A stretch of 41,545 nt of DNA from Prochlorococcus sp. AG-335-A05 (GTDB lineage: Bacteria > Cyanobacteriota > Cyanobacteriia > PCC-6307 > Cyanobiaceae): NCBI GenBank assembly GCA_003282425.1, contig QBZF01000005.1:1-41545 (forward strand). The letters are read 5' to 3'. The translations under genes were made by a program, and so were the position numbers. Below are positions 10,545 to 21,632 of this stretch, piece by piece; the stretch's first letter is position 1; each line of letters starts with the position of its first letter. A model generated the notes under the pieces. That model worked only from the letters and a program-made list of their open reading frames with translations. It made no database searches and was not told the origin of the DNA.

Positions 10545-11021
10545 CTAATTTAAATTTTTGATTAAAGAACCCATCTCAATTGCTTGTAAAGCATAGTTCC
10601 AACCAAGGTTGTTTTTTATCCCAGCTCTTTCTAAAGCCTGTTGCATACTATCAGTAGTCAAAACACCAAAAATAATTGGGACATTATTTTCATATGAAAC
10701 TTGTGAAATTCCCTTACTAGCCTCAGAAATAACAACATCATAATGAGAAGTTTCTCCTCTAATAACAGCTCCAAGAGCAATTACAACGTCATAGTTAGAT
10801 TTTTTCAAAAGTGTTTTAGCTGCTATTGGCAGTTCAAATGATCCAGGAACCCAAACAATATCAAGTACATTACTTGTTTCTGAAGTATCTAAACCATGCC
10901 TTTTAAGACAATCAAGACACCCAGATAATATTTTATTAGTAATTAAATCATTAAATCTTGCTACAACTATACCTACTTTTAAAGTAGAAGCATTGGTAAA
11001 AGATCCCTCAAAGATAGTCAT
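10545..11021 (-). CDS. ribH: 6,7-dimethyl-8-ribityllumazine synthase
   Basis: 158 aa. [83 protein letters not shown]. Confidence 0.98.
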   Translation of the reverse strand: MTIFEGSFTNASTLKVGIVVARFNDLITNKILSGCLDCLKRHGLDTSETSNVLDIVWVPGSFELPIAAKTLLKKSNYDVVIALGAVIRGETSHYDVVISEASKGISQVSYENNVPIIFGVLTTDSMQQALERAGIKNNLGWNYALQAIEMGSLIKNLN

Positions 11022-11069
11022 TAAATTTTCTTTCTTATATATCTACACTCTCATGAAAAGGTACTAAGT

Positions 11070-11267
11070 TCAAACTAATGCTGAAACAATCCCTGTAGCA
11101 AAAACTAAAACGAGCCAAACTGCAGCAATAGAATATATTTTTCTTCTACTTTCTTTCTGTCCATCTTCAGTAGAAGGTTGAGTTACATATAAAACGGGAA
11201 CTCCTACTACCGCGATAAGAGAAGCAAATAAAAGAGCATTTACGAAGAAAAAATTAACTGCCTGCAT
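11070..11267 (-). CDS. psbZ: Photosystem II reaction centre protein PsbZ (Ycf9)
   Basis: 65 aa with two TM helices; LFASLIAVVGVPVLYVTQPSTEDGQKESRRKIYSIAAVWLVLVFATGIVSALV matches the PsbZ layout. Confidence 0.85.
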   Translation of the reverse strand: MQAVNFFFVNALLFASLIAVVGVPVLYVTQPSTEDGQKESRRKIYSIAAVWLVLVFATGIVSALV

Positions 11268-11410
11268 GATTCAAACTTATTTTTAAAATATTATAGATAC
11301 TATGATCTCATGAAAATGAATATTTTTTGAGAAAATTTACATACTTATAGTCAGTTTTAAAATGCAAAACTAAAATATGTTCCTAATATCTATTTAGAAA
11401 TAATAAAAAG

Positions 11411-14158
11411 ATGGAAGAAGATACGATAATTCAGAAGGATTTATTTGCAATTAATCATGAACTTAAACGCCCAAATAACTCAAGTCAAATTCCTAAAGAT
11501 TTATCTTCTGAAGCATTAAAAAAAGAGTCGCAGAAAAGGCCCAGAAAAAGAAAAAATTCTACTAATTTAATAAACAAATTCAAAAATAATTCAAATTCAG
11601 GAAGAAAGAATGATTGCATTAATGAAAAATCTTACAGTTATAAAACTGTTGAAAAACAAAAATTAACTCCAATTCTCAAACATTATGTGACATTAAAAGA
11701 AGAAAACAGCAATAGATTGTTGATGTATAGATTAGGTGACTTTTTTGAATGTTTTTTTGAAGATGCTGTATTCATATCTAACCTATTAGAAATAACCTTA
11801 ACGAGCAAAGATGCGGGTAAAGATATTGGTAAAATTCCTATGGCAGGAGTCCCTTATCATGCAATGGAGAGATACTGCTCCGAATTAATTAAAAAAAACC
11901 ATTCAGTAGTTATATGTGATCAATTAGAAAAAAGTACTGGAAATTACGGGACACCACTGAAAAGAGGAATAACAAGAATAATTACGCCAGGGACTGTAAT
12001 TGAAGAAGGGATGTTGGTTGCAAAAAAAAATAATTGGATAACTGCAATCCACTTATCAGAAAACATTTCAGAAGATTTATATGAATGGGGTATTTCAAGA
12101 GCTGATGTGAGTACAGGAGAATTATTAACAATGGAGGGAAAATCAATCTCTAAATTATTCGATGAAATTATTAAATTAGATACATCAGAAATCATCATAG
12201 GAAGCAATGAAGAGAAAAAGTTATTAGAAAACCAAAATCAACAAATTACATTTACTGTTACCCAAGAAACTTTTTTCAGTATTAATGAAGCATGTTCAAC
12301 TATAAAAAACTATTTTCAAATTCTTAGTTTAGAGGGTCTAGGACTCAAGAATTTAAATAATGCGACTAAAGCACTTGGTGGCTTACTAAATTATTTAGAA
12401 AAAATCAATCCTTCAAATTTAGAGAACAATTCTTCTTTAAAAATTTCTTTAGATTTCCCACAAATACAATTTCCAACAGATCATTTAATTATTGATTATC
12501 AAACTCAAAAAAATTTAGAAATAAAAAATACTCAAAGGGAAAATAATTATGCTGGTTCACTTCTATGGAGTATTGATAGAACCTATACCTGCATGGGTGC
12601 AAGATGTTTAAGAAGATGGATAGACTCTCCATTATTAAATATTGATGAAATTTATAAAAGACAAAATATTATTTCAAACTTTGCTGAGTCTAAAAAATTA
12701 CGGACAGATACCCAAAATATACTCAGAGCAATGGGCGACTTAGAGAGACTTTCAGGGAGAGCGTGTGCGGGGCATGCCAGTCCAAGAGATTTAATTGCAA
12801 TCTCAGAGGGGTTAAAAAAATTACCTAGATTAAAGTCAATTGTTGAATTATTTAAGTACGAAATCCCATCCTGGACGGATCAATTAAAAAATATTGATAA
12901 TGGGCTTTTAGAGTTAGCAGATCTAATAAGCTTCAAGTTAGTAGAAAATCCACCTTTAAATACTAGTGAAGGAGGCATTATCCATGATGGGGTTGATAAT
13001 GTGTTAGATGGCTTACGTAACTTAATAGACGACTACTCAGATTGGTTGAATCAAGAAGAATTAAAAGAAAGAAAAATTAGTAAAATATCAAATTTAAAAA
13101 TTCAATTCCATAAAAACTTTGGTTATTACATATCAATTAATAAATCTAAAGTTAATTTAGCACCTGCTCATTGGATTAAAAGGCAAACTCTTACTAATGA
13201 GGAAAGATATGTAACCACCGAAATCAAGAATAGAGAAAGTAAAATATTTCAAGTCAAAAATCGTGCGGCTGCTAAAGAATATGAATTATTTTGCGAGGTA
13301 AGAAATCTTGTATCTTCCAAAACCAAAAGGATTAGATCCGTAGCAAAAGCTATTGCCTGTATAGATGCATTGCTTGGTTTAGCAATTACATCATTAGAAA
13401 ATAATTTTATAAAACCGACTATTTCACCCATTACTAATTCAATAGACCATCAAAGCACAAAGATTATTGGAGGAAGGAATCCTATCGTTGAACAACTATT
13501 AACTAATAGAAAATTTATATCTAATGATATTTTGTTTAATAATAAGCAAAAATTAATAATATTAACTGGTCCAAATGCAAGTGGAAAGAGTTGCTTTATT
13601 AGACAAATAGGATTAATACAAATTCTTACTCAAATTGGAAGCTTCGTCCCTGCAAGCAAAGCCGATATTCAAATTGTAGATCGAATATTTACAAGAATTG
13701 GAGCCGTAGATGATCAATCAACTGGACAATCGACATTCATGGTAGAAATGTCAGAGACAGCATCAATACTAAATCAAGCGACATCAAACTCTCTTGTCTT
13801 ACTTGATGAGATAGGAAGAGGGACTTCTACTTTTGATGGACTATCCATAGCATGGTCAGTAAGTGAATATCTTGCAAAAAAAATTGTATGTAATACAATC
13901 TTTGCTACTCATTATCATGAACTAAATTATCTTAAAAATACAAATACAAACGTAGAAAATTTTCAGGTATTAGTAAAACAGAAGAAAGATCAACTATTTT
14001 TTTGTCATAAAATTGAAAAAGGTGGTGCGAACAAAAGTTATGGAATTGAAGCCGCTAAGTTAGCTGGGGTTCCTAAAGAAGTTATTATTAAAGCTAGATT
14101 AGTTTTAGATTATTTAGAAAAAAATAATCAGTTGAATTCTCAAATTAAAATTAAATAA
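11411..14158 (+). CDS. mutS: DNA mismatch repair protein MutS, with a basic N-terminal extension
   Basis: 915 aa. [96 protein letters not shown]. Confidence 0.97.
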   Translation: MEEDTIIQKDLFAINHELKRPNNSSQIPKDLSSEALKKESQKRPRKRKNSTNLINKFKNNSNSGRKNDCINEKSYSYKTVEKQKLTPILKHYVTLKEENSNRLLMYRLGDFFECFFEDAVFISNLLEITLTSKDAGKDIGKIPMAGVPYHAMERYCSELIKKNHSVVICDQLEKSTGNYGTPLKRGITRIITPGTVIEEGMLVAKKNNWITAIHLSENISEDLYEWGISRADVSTGELLTMEGKSISKLFDEIIKLDTSEIIIGSNEEKKLLENQNQQITFTVTQETFFSINEACSTIKNYFQILSLEGLGLKNLNNATKALGGLLNYLEKINPSNLENNSSLKISLDFPQIQFPTDHLIIDYQTQKNLEIKNTQRENNYAGSLLWSIDRTYTCMGARCLRRWIDSPLLNIDEIYKRQNIISNFAESKKLRTDTQNILRAMGDLERLSGRACAGHASPRDLIAISEGLKKLPRLKSIVELFKYEIPSWTDQLKNIDNGLLELADLISFKLVENPPLNTSEGGIIHDGVDNVLDGLRNLIDDYSDWLNQEELKERKISKISNLKIQFHKNFGYYISINKSKVNLAPAHWIKRQTLTNEERYVTTEIKNRESKIFQVKNRAAAKEYELFCEVRNLVSSKTKRIRSVAKAIACIDALLGLAITSLENNFIKPTISPITNSIDHQSTKIIGGRNPIVEQLLTNRKFISNDILFNNKQKLIILTGPNASGKSCFIRQIGLIQILTQIGSFVPASKADIQIVDRIFTRIGAVDDQSTGQSTFMVEMSETASILNQATSNSLVLLDEIGRGTSTFDGLSIAWSVSEYLAKKIVCNTIFATHYHELNYLKNTNTNVENFQVLVKQKKDQLFFCHKIEKGGANKSYGIEAAKLAGVPKEVIIKARLVLDYLEKNNQLNSQIKIK

Positions 14159-14189
14159 TAATTTTCAATCAAATTATATAAAAATTAAT

Positions 14190-14813
14190 TTAAATAGTTT
14201 CTCTTAATAAGGCATTAACTGCTGCTGCGGCCATTGCAGCACCTCCTCTTGTAGAGTTCATAACAATTCTAGGATAATTAGTGTTGAGTAATTTATTTTT
14301 ACTTTGCATAACACCAATAAAACCTACAGGCATTCCAATAATTAAACTAGGAATCTGTTGTGAATTCTTTATAGTCTCTAATAAATTGACTAATGCAGTT
14401 GGAGAACTTCCAATAACAATAATTGGCGATTGACTTCCTGAATTTTTGGCAGATAATTCAAGCCAACCTTTTTCTATCCCATAAGCAGTTTTAGTCAACC
14501 CTGATAAATCTTTATCATTAAACCATTGTTTCGCCGAAACAACTGAGTTTCCGTTTGTATTTTTTGCCATTGATTTAATAGCTGCTGCAGCCATATCAGT
14601 ATCAGTCAATATTGGTGCTCCAGCTTTAAGAGATTTAACAGCTTTTTCACATGCTCCTTCACTAAACTCCAAAAGTTTCTGAATATTAAAATCACCTGAA
14701 GTATGCACTAATCTTTCTAAAACTTTACTTTCCAAGTAATTAAAATTATTTTCAATCAAATTAGATTTAATAAACCTAATACTTTCTAAAAAAATAGGAT
14801 GATCTTTTATCAT
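14190..14813 (-). CDS. cobH: Precorrin-8X methylmutase
   Basis: 207 aa. ERLVHTSGDFNIQKLLEFSEGACEKAVKSLKAGAPILTDTDMAAAAI, PSLIIGMPVGFIGVMQSK, RIVMNSTRGGAAMAAAAVNALLR. Confidence 0.95.
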   Translation of the reverse strand: MIKDHPIFLESIRFIKSNLIENNFNYLESKVLERLVHTSGDFNIQKLLEFSEGACEKAVKSLKAGAPILTDTDMAAAAIKSMAKNTNGNSVVSAKQWFNDKDLSGLTKTAYGIEKGWLELSAKNSGSQSPIIVIGSSPTALVNLLETIKNSQQIPSLIIGMPVGFIGVMQSKNKLLNTNYPRIVMNSTRGGAAMAAAAVNALLRETI

Positions 14814-14876
14814 TAAAATTTAATTTATTTTATCTTAGAGAAAGCATAATTATAATAGGGCTTCTTTTTTGCAAAT

Positions 14877-15878
14877 ATGCCAATACAAATAATATGGGGA
14901 AATGATTTAAATGCTAGTAATAAGTTTATAAAAAAAATAATTGATGAAAAAGTATCCAAAACATGGGGAGAAATAAATATTAGTTATTTGAATGGTGATG
15001 ATGATAATCAAATAAAACAAGCATTTGATGAAATACTTACGCCTCCTTTGGGAGATGGGTCACGTGTAATTGTATTAAAAAATAACCCATTATTCACAAA
15101 GAAAAATGAAGAAATAAGACTCAAATTTGAAAAAATTTATCAAAACATTCCAAGTAACACTTACTTTCTTTTACAAAATTCAAAAAAACCAGATTCAAGA
15201 CTAAAAAGTACCAAATTTATTCAAAATTTAATAAAAAAAGGGTTAGTAATTGAAACCTCATTTTCATTGCCCGATATCTGGGATTTTGAAGGCCAGAAAA
15301 GATACGTAGAGGTCACCGCAAAGTCGATGAATATTCATCTAGGTAAAGGGACTGCTGATTTAATTATTAATTCAGTTGGAAATGATAGTTTTAACTTAAT
15401 GAGCGAATTAGCTAAAGCAAAGATATATCTATCTGCTTCGAATAATCATGAAAATAAAGAACTAATTTTAAAAAGTGATGATGTAAAAGAAATATTTAAT
15501 GATCATCAGTCAAATATTTTTAAAATAATCGATCATCTATTACATAATAGTATTTATGAGGGTCTTGTAGAAATCCATAATTTATTAAAAAAAGGAGAAC
15601 CTGCTTTAAGACTCAATGCGGGATTAATAAGTCAAATCAGAATGCATACCATAGTAAAATTACTTCATAAATCTGGTGAGCAAGATTTATTAAAAATATG
15701 CAAACTTGCAAATATATCTAACCCAAAAAGAATTTTTTTTATCCGTAAAAAAGTAAACAACACATCCTCAGCTTTCTTAATTAAATTGATGAGTAATTTA
15801 CTAGATATTGAATCATCACTAAAAAAAGGCAATAATCCTATTAATGTTTTTACGGAAAATCTCGTTAACTTAAGTTAA
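14877..15878 (+). CDS. holA: DNA polymerase III delta subunit
   Basis: 333 aa. HolA-like layout: N-terminal IQIIWGNDLNASNKFIKK, FDEILTPPLGDGSRVIVLKN, PDSRLKSTKF, C-terminal GLISQIRMHTIVKLL...SSLKKGNNPINVFTENLV. Confidence 0.85.
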   Translation: MPIQIIWGNDLNASNKFIKKIIDEKVSKTWGEINISYLNGDDDNQIKQAFDEILTPPLGDGSRVIVLKNNPLFTKKNEEIRLKFEKIYQNIPSNTYFLLQNSKKPDSRLKSTKFIQNLIKKGLVIETSFSLPDIWDFEGQKRYVEVTAKSMNIHLGKGTADLIINSVGNDSFNLMSELAKAKIYLSASNNHENKELILKSDDVKEIFNDHQSNIFKIIDHLLHNSIYEGLVEIHNLLKKGEPALRLNAGLISQIRMHTIVKLLHKSGEQDLLKICKLANISNPKRIFFIRKKVNNTSSAFLIKLMSNLLDIESSLKKGNNPINVFTENLVNLS

Positions 15879-15917
15879 TCAAATATTAAGTTTGATAATT
15901 TATATTATGATTGAAAT

Positions 15918-17678
15918 ATGGCTTTATTAATCAAAAAATTTGGTGGCACTTCGGTTGGAGATATTACAAAAATTAAAGTTATTGCCCAAAATATTGTTCA
16001 AAGTAAAGAGGCTGGAAATGATATCGTCGTGGTTGTATCTGCAATGGGTAATTCTACAGATCACTTAAATAAGTTAGCAGAATCAATCAGCAAAAATCCC
16101 AATAGCCGAGAATTAGATATGCTTCTCTCTACAGGGGAGCAAGTAACTATGGCACTTCTATCAATGTCATTAAATGATTATGGAATTCCTGCAATATCTT
16201 TGACAGGTAGCCAAGTTGGAATTATTACTGAATCAATTCATGGGAAAGCAAGAATTCTAGATATCAGAACAGAACGAATACAAAACTATATTGATCAAGG
16301 TTATGTAGTAGTAGTTGCTGGGTTTCAAGGCTCCACGTTAAGTCATACTGGATCAATGGAAATAACAACTTTGGGAAGAGGGGGGTCAGATACTTCAGCA
16401 GTAGCACTCTCCACAGCATTAGGTGCAGAGACTTGCGAGATATATACAGATGTTCCTGGGGTTCTTACCACTGATCCAAGAATTGTACCTAGTGCAAAAT
16501 TATTAGATATTATTAGTTGTGAAGAGATGCTTGAGCTTGCAAGTGTTGGAGCTTCGGTACTTCATCCAAGAGCTGTAGAAATTGCTCGCAATTATGGAAT
16601 TAAATTATATGTGAAATCGAGTCAAACCCTATCAAATGGCACTCTTTTACATAGCAAAATAAAACCATTAGCTCTCAAAAGAGGAGGATTAGAATTAACA
16701 AAAACTGTTAATAGTCTTGAAGTATTAGAAAACCAAACCGTATTTAGTATTTCCAACCTACCTGACAACCCAGGAATTGCAGCTCAAATATTTGAAACAT
16801 TGTCTGAAGCAAGCATTAATGTTGATCTAATAATCCAAGCTACACATGATGGGAAAAGTAATGATATTGCATTTACAGTTAATGAGTTTGAGTTAACCAA
16901 AACAATTGATCAATGTAAATTGATAACAAATCAATTAGGTGGCGAATATAATTTCAAAACAAATATGACAAAGTTAAGTATTCAAGGAGCTGGAATAATG
17001 GGGAGACCAAGTGTATCGGCTGATTTATTTGATACTTTATCCCAAGCAAACATAAATGTAAGATTAATAGCTACCAGCGAAATCAAAGTCAGCTGCGTAA
17101 TTGATATTGACAATATTCCAAAAGCTATTAGATTTGTCGGTGAAAAATTTAAATTATCTGATAAACAAATATTTATAAATCCAGTAATTGAAAAAGAGGA
17201 TTTGCCTGAAGTAAGAGGAATTGCATTAGATAAAAATCAAGTTCAAGTAAGCATTCGGAACCTACCTGACAAACCCGGGGTGGCAGCTTCAATATGTTTA
17301 GCTCTAGCAGAGAATAATTTAATTTTTGATACTATTGTTCAATCTGAAAGGTTCACATCATTCAAAACCAAAGACATTAGTTTTACCATGAACAAACAAG
17401 ATAGAGAAAGAGCTAATACAATTTTCCACTCTTTAACAAAAAAATTACTAGGGTCATTTATCGAAGATGGACCAGCGATAGCTAAAGTAAGTACGGTTGG
17501 AGCTGGAATGGCATATAAAGTTGGAACAGCTGGGAAAATATTTAGAGCACTTGCTAATAAAAATATTAATATTGAAATGATTGCTACAAGTGAAATAAGA
17601 ACTTCTTGTATTGTTTTAGAGAAAGACTGCGACCAAGCAGTAAATGCCATTCATTCTTATTTCCAATTAGATAAATAA
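15918..17678 (+). CDS. lysC: Aspartate kinase with four ACT domains
   Basis: 586 aa. LIKKFGGTSVGDITKIK, VVSAMGNSTDHL, TLGRGGSDTSAVALSTALGAETCEIYTDVPGVLTTDPR, followed by two tandem ACT pairs (SISNLPDNPGIAAQIFETL; SIRNLPDKPGVAASICLAL). Confidence 0.97.
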   Translation: MALLIKKFGGTSVGDITKIKVIAQNIVQSKEAGNDIVVVVSAMGNSTDHLNKLAESISKNPNSRELDMLLSTGEQVTMALLSMSLNDYGIPAISLTGSQVGIITESIHGKARILDIRTERIQNYIDQGYVVVVAGFQGSTLSHTGSMEITTLGRGGSDTSAVALSTALGAETCEIYTDVPGVLTTDPRIVPSAKLLDIISCEEMLELASVGASVLHPRAVEIARNYGIKLYVKSSQTLSNGTLLHSKIKPLALKRGGLELTKTVNSLEVLENQTVFSISNLPDNPGIAAQIFETLSEASINVDLIIQATHDGKSNDIAFTVNEFELTKTIDQCKLITNQLGGEYNFKTNMTKLSIQGAGIMGRPSVSADLFDTLSQANINVRLIATSEIKVSCVIDIDNIPKAIRFVGEKFKLSDKQIFINPVIEKEDLPEVRGIALDKNQVQVSIRNLPDKPGVAASICLALAENNLIFDTIVQSERFTSFKTKDISFTMNKQDRERANTIFHSLTKKLLGSFIEDGPAIAKVSTVGAGMAYKVGTAGKIFRALANKNINIEMIATSEIRTSCIVLEKDCDQAVNAIHSYFQLDK

Positions 17679-17691
17679 TTAATTAATTTAA

Positions 17692-19731
17692 TTAACTATT
17701 TCTAGATAATTTTTTCCTGAGTTTCTTAATTCTATCTCTAAGATTTGCTGCCTCTTCAAAATTTAATTCTTTTGCTGCATCTTTCATTTTATTTTCTAAC
17801 TTATCAATTAAACTGGGCATTTCATCCAGTAAACATTGATTATCTTTAGCATTTAGAATGTCATCTGTTTTATCACTTACAATATTTATCATATCTTTAG
17901 AGAATCCTCCAGTATCTAATTTTCTAGAAAGCTCTAAAAAAGATAATATTGAATTTTCTATTTTCTTACCTGCAGGTTTTGGAGTAATACCATTGATCTG
18001 ATTATATTTTTTTTGGATAGTTCTTCTTCTATCAGTTTCAGATATCGCTCTTTTCATTGATTGGGTAAAGTTGTCTGCATAAAGCAAAGCAACTCCTTCA
18101 ACATGTCTTGCCGCTCTTCCAATAGTTTGAATTAACGATCGCTCTGCTCTCAAAAAACCTTCTTTATCTGCATCTAAAATAGCCACTAAAGAAACCTCAG
18201 GCAGATCAAGTCCTTCCCTTAGCAAATTTACTCCTACTAGTACATCATATTCACCTAATCTAAGATCTTGAATAATCTCTATCCTTTCAATCGAATGAAT
18301 TTCAGAATGCAAATATCTCACTCTAACTTTATTATCCGATAAAAAATCTGTAAGATCTTCTGCCATCCTTTTTGTAAGAGTAGTAACAAGTACTCTTTGA
18401 TTCTTTTTAGCTCTAACTCTTATCTCTGATAAAAGATCATCTATTTGTCCATCACTAGGCCTTACATCAATGATGGGATCTAAAACGCCTGTCGGTCTAA
18501 TAACTTGTTCAATATACTGGCCTTCGCATTGATCCAACTCCCATTGGCCAGGCGTGGCACTAATAAACAATGTCTGTCTGGATTTTTCCCAAAATTCTTC
18601 ACACTTTAAAGGTCTATTATCTGCAGCACTCGGCAACCTAAAACCATGATCTATTAATACCTTTTTTCTAGCTTGGTCTCCGTTATACATTGCATGTAAT
18701 TGTGGGCATGTTACGTGACTTTCATCGACTACTAATAACCAATCTTTTGGGAAATAATCTATCAAACATTCCGGAGGAGTTCCTTCTTCTCTACCAGCCA
18801 AATGACGTGCATAATTTTCTACACCATTACAATATCCAACTTCTCTAAGCATTTCCAAATCATATTTTGTGCGTTGTTCTAAACGCTGCGCCTCCAACAA
18901 CTTTCCTTCATATGCAAATTTATCGAGTTGTTCTTTTAATTCACTTCTAATAGCACTAATTGCAGCCTCTAGTCTCTCTTTTGGAGTGACAAAATGCTTA
19001 GCTGGGTAAACACTCACTTGATCAAGACTCTCAAGAATCTCTCCAGTTAATGGATCAACAAATCTAATAGCCTCAATCTCATCTCCAAACAATTCAATTC
19101 TTATCAATCTATCTTCATAAGCTGGCCCAATTTCTAATACATCTCCTTTAATTCTAAATCTGCCTCTAGTAATTTCTACATCGTTTCTTGTATATTGATT
19201 ATCCACAAGTGCTCTTAGATAAGAACGTAAATCTATAGATTCACCAACAACAAATTTAACAGCAGCTTTTAAATATTCGCTTGGTATTCCTAGACCATAA
19301 ATACAACTAATTGATGCAACAACAATGACATCTTTCCTCTCAAATAAAGATCTAGTAGCCGAATGCCTAAGCATATCAATTTCTTCATTGATTGAAGCGG
19401 TTTTGGCTATGTATGTATCACTTACTGGAACATATGCTTCAGGCTGATAATAATCATAGTAAGAAATAAAGTATTCAACGGCATTTTTAGGAAAAAATTG
19501 CCTTAATTCATTGCATAATTGAGCTGCTAAAGTTTTATTATGAGCTAGGATAAGAGCTGGTCTTCCAGTTTGCTCGATTACATTAGCAATAGTGAAAGTT
19601 TTCCCAGTCCCAGTTGCCCCCAGAAGAGTCTGAAACTCTTTACCACTATTAACTCCTTGCACTAACTTTTGAATGGCTTTAGGTTGATCACCATTTGGTT
19701 CATAGGGTGCTTGAAGCTTATAGTTATTCAT
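17692..19731 (-). CDS. uvrB: Excinuclease ABC subunit B
   Basis: 679 aa. [79 protein letters not shown]-terminal UVR motif. Confidence 0.99.
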   Translation of the reverse strand: MNNYKLQAPYEPNGDQPKAIQKLVQGVNSGKEFQTLLGATGTGKTFTIANVIEQTGRPALILAHNKTLAAQLCNELRQFFPKNAVEYFISYYDYYQPEAYVPVSDTYIAKTASINEEIDMLRHSATRSLFERKDVIVVASISCIYGLGIPSEYLKAAVKFVVGESIDLRSYLRALVDNQYTRNDVEITRGRFRIKGDVLEIGPAYEDRLIRIELFGDEIEAIRFVDPLTGEILESLDQVSVYPAKHFVTPKERLEAAISAIRSELKEQLDKFAYEGKLLEAQRLEQRTKYDLEMLREVGYCNGVENYARHLAGREEGTPPECLIDYFPKDWLLVVDESHVTCPQLHAMYNGDQARKKVLIDHGFRLPSAADNRPLKCEEFWEKSRQTLFISATPGQWELDQCEGQYIEQVIRPTGVLDPIIDVRPSDGQIDDLLSEIRVRAKKNQRVLVTTLTKRMAEDLTDFLSDNKVRVRYLHSEIHSIERIEIIQDLRLGEYDVLVGVNLLREGLDLPEVSLVAILDADKEGFLRAERSLIQTIGRAARHVEGVALLYADNFTQSMKRAISETDRRRTIQKKYNQINGITPKPAGKKIENSILSFLELSRKLDTGGFSKDMINIVSDKTDDILNAKDNQCLLDEMPSLIDKLENKMKDAAKELNFEEAANLRDRIKKLRKKLSRNS

Positions 19732-19759
19732 TCAGCTAATAGCTTGATATTTTTCTATG

Positions 19760-20569
19760 TTAGGAAACTTTTTCTTTTATCATTGAATTTCTCAAAGATT
19801 CTTTTAGGCCTCTAACAACAGCTATCATTGATATTAAATTGTCTAATTTATTAACTACAGATCCAACTCCAACGGCGGAAGCTCCACATGATATTGCCAA
19901 AGGACATGTTACCTCGCTTAAGCCTGAAGCACTCATAATTGGAATACTAATAGACTGTTTCTCAAATTCGTTAAATATTGCATAAGTAGCAGCCAATGTT
20001 GGAACTGACTTTTCTAACAATCCTTGAATTCCTGAACTGTATGGATTAGCATTTTTCCCTCCCTCAGTTTGAATAATATCAGCACCTTCAAAAACTAATT
20101 TTATTGCAAGATCAACTTGCTTATCAATAGGCAAAGTATGAGGAACTGTCACAGATAGAGGAATATCAGGTAAAAAATCTTTTGTTTCTTTTGTAAGATT
20201 TAAAATTTTCTCCTCCGAAAAAGTAATACCTTCATCATAAAAAGTATCGTAATTACCTATTTCTATTAAAGAAGCACCTGCCTTTACTGCATTTATAAAT
20301 AATTTAGGATCTACGGAACTTACGCAAATAGGTAATGATGATATCTCAATCGCAGATTCAACTAATTCTGGTTTACAAGCTATATCAATTAAATCAGCTC
20401 CGCCAATAGAGGCTGCTTCTGAAATTTTCTTAACAGATTGGGTCTCGAAATTACTTAATCCTGAAATAACTTTGAGTAAAGATTTACTGCTTAGCTCTTC
20501 TTGAATTTTTTGTGGCAAAAGATTAATCAGACTCATAGACTTGATGAATTTATTACCTGATTGTGACAT
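19760..20569 (-). CDS. ycf23: DUF561 / Ycf23-like predicted TIM-barrel protein, function unknown
   Basis: 269 aa. KVISGLSNFETQSVKKISEAASIGGADLIDIACKPELV...PICVSSVDPKLFINAVKAGASLIEIGNYDTFYDEG...ADIIQTEGG...PIMSASGLSEVTCPLAISCGASAVGVGSVVNKL. Matches my recall of the Ycf23/DUF561 family. Confidence 0.75.
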   Translation of the reverse strand: MSQSGNKFIKSMSLINLLPQKIQEELSSKSLLKVISGLSNFETQSVKKISEAASIGGADLIDIACKPELVESAIEISSLPICVSSVDPKLFINAVKAGASLIEIGNYDTFYDEGITFSEEKILNLTKETKDFLPDIPLSVTVPHTLPIDKQVDLAIKLVFEGADIIQTEGGKNANPYSSGIQGLLEKSVPTLAATYAIFNEFEKQSISIPIMSASGLSEVTCPLAISCGASAVGVGSVVNKLDNLISMIAVVRGLKESLRNSMIKEKVS

Positions 20570-20621
20570 TGTTTTATTAAAACAGTGAATTTTTTAAAAA
20601 ATATTATCTGAGTTAAACAAT

Positions 20622-21632
20622 ATGTCTAATAAAAATTCAACGAAACAAAATTGGACATCCTGGCATCACATCCTACACAAGGAAATTTTAGGCAATAAAA
20701 CATTAATTCCGGATGGAGCAAATCTATTAATAGCAGTTTCAGGAGGGCAAGATTCGATGGCTTTATTGAACCTAATCAATGATATGAAAAAGCAACATAA
20801 TTGGGTTCTAAATGTTTGGCATGGAGATCATCAATGGCATGAACAATCTGAAAAATATGCACTTGAATTAAAAAGATACTGTAGTAAAAAAAATATTACA
20901 TTTTTTTTTGATCAAGGTAATAAAAAAATTATTTCTTCTGAAGAAAAAGCGCGAGATTGGAGATATAAGAAATTAAGTGAAAGGGCAAATCAATTATTTG
21001 TTGAGAACCAGAAAGAAACCGATATTTACTTATTAACTGGTCATACAAACACAGATAATGCAGAAACATTTTTATTAAATTTAGCTAGAGGAAGCAATTA
21101 TGCAGGACTTAGCTATATCGACAAAAAACGATTATTTGAACATCACATTTATTTAATAAGACCATTATTGATATTCAGTAGAGAGGACACCAAGAAATTT
21201 TGCGAGATTCAAGACATTCCTATTTGGGAAGACCCGACTAATCACGATCTAACAATTAAAAGGAATTTAGTTAGGGAGAAAATTATTCCTATTTTAGAAA
21301 CTATGTATCCTGGTTGTTCCAAGAGGATAAATAGTTTTGCAGAAAAAATGGGCAATTATAATAACGAGCAAAATGACCTCTGTAAGCTTGCCTACCTTTC
21401 TTGTAAAGATGCAATTGGTTTAAAGAGGACATTATTAAATAGTTTATGCATTGAAGCAAGATGTACTATTTTAAATACTTTTCTAAAGAAGAATTTTACA
21501 AAACAATTAACCTCAAAAAATTTAACTCATTTAGCTTCTTCGATTTTTGAGAAAGATAGAGGCAAAATAGATTTACCAGATGGATTTGAGATCGTTTGGA
21601 ATAAGGACCATATAAATCTAGAAAAAAACTAG
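20622..21632 (+). CDS. tilS: tRNA(Ile)-lysidine synthase
   Basis: 336 aa. PP-loop LIAVSGGQDSMALLNLI; TGHTNTDNAETFLLNLARGSNYAGLS; RPLLIFSREDTKKFCEIQDIPIWEDPTNHDLTIKRNLVREKIIPIL. Confidence 0.97.
   Translation: MSNKNSTKQNWTSWHHILHKEILGNKTLIPDGANLLIAVSGGQDSMALLNLINDMKKQHNWVLNVWHGDHQWHEQSEKYALELKRYCSKKNITFFFDQGNKKIISSEEKARDWRYKKLSERANQLFVENQKETDIYLLTGHTNTDNAETFLLNLARGSNYAGLSYIDKKRLFEHHIYLIRPLLIFSREDTKKFCEIQDIPIWEDPTNHDLTIKRNLVREKIIPILETMYPGCSKRINSFAEKMGNYNNEQNDLCKLAYLSCKDAIGLKRTLLNSLCIEARCTILNTFLKKNFTKQLTSKNLTHLASSIFEKDRGKIDLPDGFEIVWNKDHINLEKN

Noticed and set aside
11944-12207. Antisense ORFs in mutS (also 13249-13431), and similar ones in gyrB, miaA, gntR, dnaX, thiG, sqdX and the SpoIID and TPR genes
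   Set aside because: All are embedded in confident genes on the other strand, short and motif-free; they reflect low stop density in the reverse frame.
17339-17650. 103-aa minus-strand ORF inside lysC
   Set aside because: Shadow ORF of the ACT region; its hydrophobic look comes from reverse-complemented codons.
17679-17700. ATAATTAATTAATTTAATTAAC palindromic stretch between lysC and uvrB
   Set aside because: Simple A/T palindrome expected by chance in an AT-rich genome. It could be a weak bidirectional terminator, but no T-run supports it.
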